Assembly (NCBI RefSeq): GCF_900005765.1
Contig: NC_041689.1
Location: 620,001 to 684,000 of the forward strand
Length of the DNA stretch: 64,000 bases
Source of the DNA: Plasmodium relictum
Taxonomy: Eukaryota; Apicomplexa; Aconoidasida; Haemosporida; Plasmodiidae
Reading direction: 5' to 3'
Shown here: in pieces, positions 57,378-64,000 of the stretch
How positions within the stretch are numbered: position 1 is the stretch's first letter
Layout of the letters: every line of letters starts with the position of its first letter
Program-made: the position numbers and the translations under genes
The notes under the pieces: model-generated
The model's input: only the letters and a program-made list of their open reading frames with translations
The model's database searches: none
What the model was told of the DNA's origin: nothing

Positions 57378-59240
57378 TTAGTATAATTTTTTAAAATATA
57401 AATTATAAAATAAAATAGAAGTTGTAATTGGTCCTAAGCCTCCAGGTACACTTGAAATATATTGACATTTGTCACTGCATTTTAAATCAGCATCTCCAGT
57501 AATATTATAATTTTCTAAAAATTTTGCTAATTTATTAGCAAATTTTAATTTTGATTCATTCGTTTTTAAATGTGTAATATATTTTTTTTTTTTTTTTTTT
57601 TCTCTATGTCTATTTCTATTTTCATTGTTAATAGAACATATTTTAAAGCGCGTAACCTCGGTGTATCTATGAAAAGGATTCTTCTTTTTTTCTTTTCTTT
57701 TTATATATAATGAATTATTTTTATATTTTTTTAATTTTATATTTGTGCATCTTAGGGATGGAATATTGTTATCTACTTTTAATTTTATTTTGGCTTTTCT
57801 AAAAAAATACAAAATTTTTCTTTTTCTTTTATTAAAAACAATTTCCACATTTTTATGTCCATATAAAAATCTCCTTTGAAAATAGTTATAATTTTTTTTT
57901 TTATATAAATCAATTTTAAAATTAACATTATTATTTTCGTTAATATATTTATTGGCATTTTTGTTTTTATTTCCTTGCTCGGATGATTCAAACTTTGTAT
58001 TATTTTTTTCATAGTATTTTAAGTTGATTCCTAAATCTAAAATGACAGCACTTTTTTTTATATGTTTTTTTTTTAAAATATTACTACACCCTATACCAAT
58101 TATTATAACATCAGAAAATTTAATTATTTTGTTTTTCATATTTTTTTTTATGTTTTCCTTGCTAATCTTTCTGTTTTTATTTTTACTAACAATATAATAA
58201 TTCAAAAATTTTTTACATTTACACCTAAAATCCTCCTCATCTTTTATTAATGATTTTTTATTATTAATATTAAAATAAAATTTATTTCTGTCATTATTTT
58301 TATACCTACATAGAATATTTCCTGTTATTGCATCATAAACTATCGTCGAAATTTTATTGCGAAAAAAAAGGATAAACAATGTTAAGAATATATTTATATT
58401 ATTATTTAAAATTAAAATATTCTTGTTTTTTATATTGATATTATAATACTTAATAAATAAAAGAATTGAATAGACACAGCAAGGAATGTTATAATTAACA
58501 TTTTTTAAATAATTGCGTATTAATATATCATTTTCCCTCTGTAATTTATTTGAATTTTCATTATCTTGTTTTTTTTTATAATTAAACAACATATTACTTA
58601 TAGCTTTGCAATTTCCTTTTGGTGTTTTGAGTATTTTGTTATTTATTGAATTATTTGCAATAACAATTTTTTTAGAACTTTCTTTTTTTTCTAATACTGG
58701 AAAAAACAAAATTGTCCAAAAAAAATTTAATAAAACATTAAAAATTTTAATATAAGAGTTTTGTAAAATGTTTATAAATGTTAAAAAACTATAAGATATA
58801 TTAGAACTAACAATATTATTACTATTTTTAATTAATTTGAAGATGGTTTTATAATTAGCACCATCGATATCTTTTTCTTCCTTAATATATTTAGATATAT
58901 AACATTTATTTATATGACAACTTAAAGGAGATAAAATGATTATGTATGAGTCATTGTTTTTGTTACTTATTTTTTGTATTATATTCTTTAACTTATTTTC
59001 ACTAACATCCTTATTTATTCTTATAAGTATAAAAATAACATCTGAGTTTAAATAAATACTCTTCTTTAATATAATGTATAAGTAAGAGTAATTTGAAATG
59101 TTTTCTGAATAAATTATAAACAACTTCTTAACTTGGCATTTGCTCTTTAATTTTTTTTTGTTGTTATGTATAATCCTTTCTAAAATAGCTTCATCGATCC
59201 TCTCAGCTATATTGTACCCATTTAAAAAAGTGCAACTCAT
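57378..59240 (-). CDS. FolD-like (methylene-THF dehydrogenase/cyclohydrolase) protein, divergent
   Basis: Single exon, 620 aa against about 285-300 for FolD. The family order is present: LNGYNIAERIDEAI (substrate helix), NYSYLYIILKKSIYLNSD (YVxxKxKAxxxIGI), SYIIILSPLSCHI (GILVQLPLPxHI), KDIDG (123-127), TPKG (206-209), CVYSILLFIKYYNI, a Rossmann segment KNKNILILNNNINIFLTLFI, SDVIIIGIG, AVILDLGIN, then GDAD and the signature SSVPGGLGPITTSIL at 596-610. The rest is Lys/Asn-rich insert (185-245, 310-370, 410-580). Key positions look changed: the catalytic Lys of YVxxK is I57, the Gln of the VQLPLP loop is not a Gln, and the GRSxxVGxP NADP motif reads NNNINIF. So it may no longer catalyse the folate reactions. 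Start is the first ATG and gives the expected N-terminus. Confidence 0.8.
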   Translation of the reverse strand: MSCTFLNGYNIAERIDEAILERIIHNNKKKLKSKCQVKKLFIIYSENISNYSYLYIILKKSIYLNSDVIFILIRINKDVSENKLKNIIQKISNKNNDSYIIILSPLSCHINKCYISKYIKEEKDIDGANYKTIFKLIKNSNNIVSSNISYSFLTFINILQNSYIKIFNVLLNFFWTILFFPVLEKKESSKKIVIANNSINNKILKTPKGNCKAISNMLFNYKKKQDNENSNKLQRENDILIRNYLKNVNYNIPCCVYSILLFIKYYNINIKNKNILILNNNINIFLTLFILFFRNKISTIVYDAITGNILCRYKNNDRNKFYFNINNKKSLIKDEEDFRCKCKKFLNYYIVSKNKNRKISKENIKKNMKNKIIKFSDVIIIGIGCSNILKKKHIKKSAVILDLGINLKYYEKNNTKFESSEQGNKNKNANKYINENNNVNFKIDLYKKKNYNYFQRRFLYGHKNVEIVFNKRKRKILYFFRKAKIKLKVDNNIPSLRCTNIKLKKYKNNSLYIKRKEKKKNPFHRYTEVTRFKICSINNENRNRHREKKKKKKYITHLKTNESKLKFANKLAKFLENYNITGDADLKCSDKCQYISSVPGGLGPITTSILFYNLYFKKLY

Positions 59241-60915
59241 AATAGAATAAAAAAAAGAATAGAATAAAATTAAAAATAAAATAAAATAAAGTTTATAATG
59301 GGATTTACTTATTTTACAAATTATTTATTTTGTAAAAATTTATATATATTTATAGGAACTTAAAACTATTCATGTATTTATTAAAATACTTTTGTAGATC
59401 TTTATATATATATTTATACACATATTTACATAAACTTATTCATTAATATGTTTATTTAAACATACACTAAGTTATTTCATTTTTTTTTTTTTAAAAATAG
59501 TCATAATGATTAATAATTTTAGAAACAAAACAATATTAAGAGTGATGATGGAAAAAATTCAAACACCTTAACTTTTTAATTAATTTTTTTTTATACCAAA
59601 TAAAATAAGATCCAAAATTGTGTTTTAAAAAAAATAAACAAAAATAAAAGAAGTAATTGAGTAAAAATAAAAATGAAAAATTCCCTAAACGTAACTTTTT
59701 TTTTTTTTACAAATATTTTGATGCTATCAAATTTTTACTTACTACGAATGAGTTTTTTATTTTTCTTTAAATTTAATTGGTAATAATAAATATAATTAAC
59801 TAAAAAGATACAAAAAATAAAATAAAATAATATTAAATGTATAGTATTTAATCATAACAAAAAATATACAAAAATAAAAAGGAAAAATAGATATAATAAA
59901 ACAAAATATAGAAAAGAAAGCAGAGAAGTAATAAAAAAGTCTATATATAAAACTAAAATAGGAATGCAGAATGCCTCTTGAAATTATGGAATAAAAACAC
60001 GGTTAAATAATAAAAACACTATTTACTTTGTTATTAAATACTACTTAGCAATAATCTTAAAAACAACATATATTTTATTTCTAAAAAGAAACTTTAAATC
60101 ATTAAAAAATTTTTAAATTTATAACTTTATGAAGTAGAAATTTTCTTTTTCTGTTTTATATAACTATGTTTTATCAAATAAATATAAAAATAATGAAATA
60201 TGTTAATGCTTCACAGAAATTTTTATATATTTATTTTAGTTTATCGCATCAAAAATTGTAATTTTCTTTTAATAAAAAATGAATCTTTCCTTATTATCTG
60301 AAGTTCTTTATCTTTATTTATTTTGATATCCCATTTCCCTTTATTTATGTTTCGTTCAAAACTTTATTTTTTATTGTATAAAGAAGTATTTTCCCACTTT
60401 AATATTGAAAACTTTTCATCTTATATTAAGCTATAGAAAAGGTTTCCTTAGTAGAAGATTTGGTTTATACATTAGTTATTTTATTTTTTTTTTTTTATAT
60501 ACATTTATATCATATGTTTAGATATACTTTTCTCATGAATTTAAAATAATTTAATTCTATTTTTAAATTAAATAAGAAAAAAAAAAGGAAAAACACGAAA
60601 AAAGCGTTAATATTTTGTCATTAAAAATGTATTTTATAATTATCAAAAAAAAAAAAAAAAAAGGAAAAAAAAGTCTAATATTAAAATACGCACATTTAAT
60701 TTTACAAACATAATATTTTTATAAAACAAATTAATTATAATGAATATCATATGCATATATATAATTTTAATTATATTTCCGTTTTTTTCTTAGAGATATA
60801 TATTATTGATTTATTGATAAAATTGTTCCATAAAATATTCAAAATATTTATACATTTCCTTATATTTTCTATTAAATATTTATTACTACTTGTATATATT
60901 CTATGAAAATATGAT
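59241..60915. other. 1.7-kb intergenic region
   Basis: Between the FolD-like start and the MINDY 3' end, both minus strand. A patch at 60240-60480 is less AT-skewed than typical spacer, but all six frames are closed every few dozen codons. A perfect C-box-like GTGATGA occurs near 59542 with no D box following. No gene called. Confidence 0.5.
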
Positions 60916-63620
60916 TTAATAAGAATGCTTATGCTTAGAAGACTTTTTTCCTATATTTAATATTTCTACAGTATTGTTTGGCCACCTTGTATTAAAAAAC
61001 TTCAAATGATTGTCATGTGATACATCATAGTCAACTTCTTTCAAAAGAAAATAATGAATAGTTCTTTCTGGTGCTTCCTGTGCATCATATAAGTAAAAAT
61101 ATTTTTCTTTTGGAGGATCTGAATTTTTAAGATCATTAATATCCTTTTGCTTCATTTGCAAATAAAATGATTTAAATTCAGAATATAATAAAATATCTAA
61201 ATCGTTAACAAAACCATCAAAAAGATTTTTATATTCTTCTTTTAAATTCAGATCTTCAATGAATTGAGGAATAAAATGAGATAAAATATATTTATTATTT
61301 TCTTTATCGTATTTCTTCCAAATCTTATTTAATTTTTCTAAAAATAATTCTTCACTTGTACATTTTGAATTATGAATATTTAGAGAAAATAAAACAGTAT
61401 AATGATTAGAGCTGCTAATTACCCATATGGGATAAATAGGATATTTGTAAAAATTACCAACTTCACAGTACTTAAATGCTTCAAAATCTGTTAATAATCC
61501 AATTAATGGTCTTTTGTTTATACCCTTAAGAACGATATTATTTTTACTGAATGATGATCTTTGTGAACTGAGATTTTTCGAATTTTTCGAATCATTTACG
61601 TTATAAGTAAAAGGGGTATTACCTTCATACATGCATATATCCACATCACTATTAGAAAATGTATTTATAATACTGTTATTATCAAACACATTAGAGCATG
61701 CTCTACCTGTTAATAATAAGTTAACTAATTCTTGTGAGCAATGCCCATATATTCCTATCAAGGGATGGTTTATATCATCCATATCATTTTTTATATTATT
61801 TATTCCCCTTGTTAATATAACTGAATATAAAAATGATATAACACCTGTTGAACTAGAAAATAAAATAAAATGTTCTAAATAAAATTTTATTACATCTTTT
61901 ATTCCATTAAACTCTTTATAATAAATATTTATTTTTTTTAAATCACGTATAACATTTTCCTTTGAATTCTTTTTGTTCATGTAATAATAATAATCATAGC
62001 ATTCAGGTAATAAAAATGCTATTATATAATAAGATTTATCAGTACACTGATATAATATATATGCTAAAGATTCTACCAAAGAATAATATTTTAAATCTCT
62101 AATATTATCACGTACTATTTGTAAAAATTCGGTATCATAATCCTTTTCATTAAAATTATTTTTAAATTTCTCTTCCTTTAAATTGGTATCTTTTTCAAAT
62201 CTGGGCTTTTTATTACTATTAATATTATTATTATTATTATTACTTTTATCATTACTTCTATTATGATCATTATTTATATTATTATCATTATTATGTACAT
62301 TATTTTCTTCATTTATATTCTTATCATTATTTATATTCTTATCATTATTTATATTATTATCATTATCAATATCATTATCATTATTTATATTATTATCATT
62401 ATTATGTACATTATTTTCTTTATTTATATTCTTATCATTATTTATATTATTATCATTATTAATATTATTATCATTATTTATATTATTATCATTATTATGT
62501 ACATTATTTTCTTTATTTACTTCATTAGACTTAATATTGTTATTTTTGAATTCAAATGTTAATGCTCCATTAATCTCAAAATTTTCTTTATTATTTGTTG
62601 AATTAATTGTACTATTCATTTCGTTAGAATTATTGATTGCTGTATCTGGAGAATTTTGATCACTTGTTTTATTGCTGGTAAAATTTAAAAAATCATTATT
62701 TGTTTTTAAAATATTAAAATAATCATTCTCCCACAAGAAATTGTATTTATAATTAAATAATAAAATAATTATAATATATCCTTGAATACTTGATATAAGA
62801 CCACAAGGACCACTTAAAAATTGACGTAATCCAAAATTAATATTTTTATTTTCATAAAACGATATATTATGATTGCACCATTTTTTTATATCTATTTTGT
62901 TAGCATATTTATAATTATTCACACCGAAAACTAAATTATGCACACTTGTAACATCTTCAAGTAACTTCATTTCTTTTAATAAATAATTCAAATAGACGTG
63001 GTCATTCAAACGCTTACTTCTATTTCCTCTTCTTAACCATTTACAATAATTTTTAGTCGTATAATTTATTTTCCTATATTTTTTTCTAATTCGTTCTAAA
63101 GAACAACAAGACAAAGACGAAGAATTGCTACAATCACTAGAATCTTCACTCTCGTAATCATCCCTACTTGACGTAGAGTCACTCGTATCCTCATTTAATT
63201 TTTCATTTCTCTTATTTAAATTTATCAGATAATCTCTTATAATAATATAGATATTCTTATAATTTTTATATATATCTTTCCAAAATAACTTATTGTCAAT
63301 TATATCATTTTGATTTTTTGTAGATTCATAGGTGTTACATAAATAATAAGTTATTTTTTCAAAATGTTTCTTTATTATATCGTAATAACTATCATTAATA
63401 TCAATACTTCTGCTTTCACTTTTCTTATGCCCTAAAATTGACAACCTTATAGCTTCTTGTAACAATTCATCATTTTCATCATCTAATTCAAAGTTCTAAA
63501 GAAGTAAAAAAAAAAAAAAATAGATGTATAATAAAATTATAAAAAGAAACAATATAAATTAATGTAAAAATATATATAGAGAGAGAGATTATATATTTAT
63601 ACAAAAATATCAGTAACCAT
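60916..63620 (-). CDS. MINDY-family deubiquitinase with N-terminal UIM-like motif
   Basis: Two exons as I read it: a tiny 63620-63603 (MVTDIF) and 63495-60916, 865 aa. The main exon starts after an acceptor, not at an ATG: the open frame begins NFELDDENDELLQEAIRLSI, an acidic run then L-x-x-A-x-x-x-S, i.e. a ubiquitin-interacting motif. The catalytic block FGLRQFLSGPCGLISSIQGY aligns with LEQFEGGPCAVIAPVQ of MINDY-3, so the nucleophile is C237. LTGRACSNVFDN and the later IWVISSSNHYTVLFSL carry the family's second conserved half, with H704 as catalytic base. MINDYs trim Lys48-linked chains. Inserts: an acidic Ser/Asp stretch (about 108-140) and an Asn/Asp repeat (334-428). The micro-exon is the least certain part; the next in-frame ATGs lie far inside, which supports an upstream start. 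Confidence 0.82.
62230..62514 (-). repeat. Asn/Asp coding repeat in the MINDY gene
   Basis: Units NNINND, NDNNI and NNVHNNDNN recur for about 95 residues. The longer unit (KENNVHNNDNNINND) returns three times, so the array grew by repeated duplication of a multi-unit block. It is inserted between the catalytic Cys block and the rest of the domain. Confidence 0.92.
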
Positions 63621-64000
63621 GATAAATATTTAATTAAAATATATGTATGCATAACTAAGTTATAAGTTTTTGAAAAAAAATTTATATATATTTAACTATA
63701 TAAATTTATATATATTGCATTTATACATTAAAAGCGATAACAAAATATATAATAAATTTGAAAACATACAGGTTTAGTAATATGTAAAACTAGATATTTT
63801 TTTTAAAAAAAAATTAAAAAAGGATATATTTAAAAAAAAAAACCATAAGTATATATAAAAAATGTGTATAAATTTAAAATTTGCGAAATCATTATTGAAT
63901 ATGGTAATGTGTTAGGTATAGATATTGTTAAAAAAAAAAAAAAAAATCAATATAATATAAAAACAATAATATTAAAATAATAATAAAAAGAGATATATAG
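63621..64000. other. upstream of the MINDY gene
   Basis: AT-rich sequence at the window edge, presumably promoter and 5' UTR for the minus-strand MINDY gene. No coding frame seen. Confidence 0.45.

Noticed and set aside
59540-59600. C/D-box snoRNA starting at a perfect GTGATGA
   Set aside because: No CTGA D box within 150 nt downstream and no flanking stem.
60240-60480. Possible exon in the less AT-skewed patch
   Set aside because: Every frame on both strands closes within about 35 codons, and no consistent splice pair was found.
1-64000. Search for mobile elements, virus-like fossils, tRNA/rRNA genes and CRISPR arrays
   Set aside because: No transposase, reverse transcriptase or capsid-like frame, no terminal repeats, no tRNA-like cloverleaf and no spaced direct repeats were seen.

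Overview
The window is nuclear DNA of a Plasmodium species. Base composition is extremely A+T rich, intergenic DNA is full of homopolymer A and T runs and (AT)n tracts, coding regions are swollen by Asn/Lys/Asp-rich low-complexity inserts, introns are short with GTA..TAG ends, and every recognisable protein is of apicomplexan type. The very low G+C would suit an avian parasite (P. gallinaceum or P. relictum) or a Laverania species; that species guess is inference. From memory, the order metacaspase-1 / adenylosuccinate synthetase / V-ATPase 21-kDa proteolipid / SPB1 / SAC phosphatase / two proteasome alpha subunits / ERD2 resembles distal P. falciparum chromosome 13. I see no rRNA, tRNA, CRISPR, mobile element or virus-like fossil.

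Layout. 0.5-8.8 kb: metacaspase-1 (+), a small gene sharing its N-terminal C2-like domain but lacking the protease (+), a three-exon Rlp7/uL30-like gene (+) and adenylosuccinate synthetase (-, two exons). 8.8-11.5 kb is the longest gene-free stretch. 11.5-20.1 kb: V-ATPase c'' proteolipid (+, five exons), the rRNA/pre-60S methyltransferase SPB1 (+, two exons) and a membrane-anchored SAC phosphoinositide phosphatase (+). 21.1-25.1 kb: two Asn-rich genes (+), the second with a C-terminal segment resembling V-ATPase subunit G. 25.8-29.1 kb: head-to-head proteasome alpha-7 (-, four exons) and alpha-4 (+). 29.8-35.0 kb: a Mgr2/ROMO1-like mitochondrial protein (-), the KDEL receptor ERD2 (+, three exons) and the TFIIH subunit Tfb4 (-). 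35.7-39.0 kb: an RBM5/10-like RNA-binding protein (-). 39.6-44.9 kb: a giant alpha/beta-hydrolase-fold protein of the EMB8/ABHD1-3 type whose catalytic residues look lost (+, two exons). 46.2-50.8 kb: a TPR protein with an N-myristoylation signal (-) and the DEAD-box helicase HAS1/DDX18 (+, two exons). 51.0-56.0 kb: an 11-exon coiled-coil gene (-) whose exons are too short to stand out as ORFs, and an SNF1/AMPK-type kinase (-) whose last exon completes its C-terminal domain. 57.4-63.6 kb: a divergent FolD-like protein (-) and a MINDY-family deubiquitinase (-) with a UIM-like N-terminus and probably a tiny first exon.

The genes are mostly housekeeping: ribosome biogenesis (Rlp7-like, SPB1, HAS1), proteasome and ubiquitin (alpha-4, alpha-7, MINDY), vesicle and organelle function (V-ATPase c'', ERD2, SAC phosphatase, Mgr2-like) and transcription or splicing (Tfb4, RBM5/10-like). 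The least expected items are the C2-like paralogue beside metacaspase-1, the V-ATPase-G-like segment in an Asn-rich protein, two apparent pseudoenzymes (EMB8-like hydrolase and FolD-like protein), and the 11-exon coiled-coil gene. Exon joins were worked out by eye from reading frame, GT/AG sites and family similarity.
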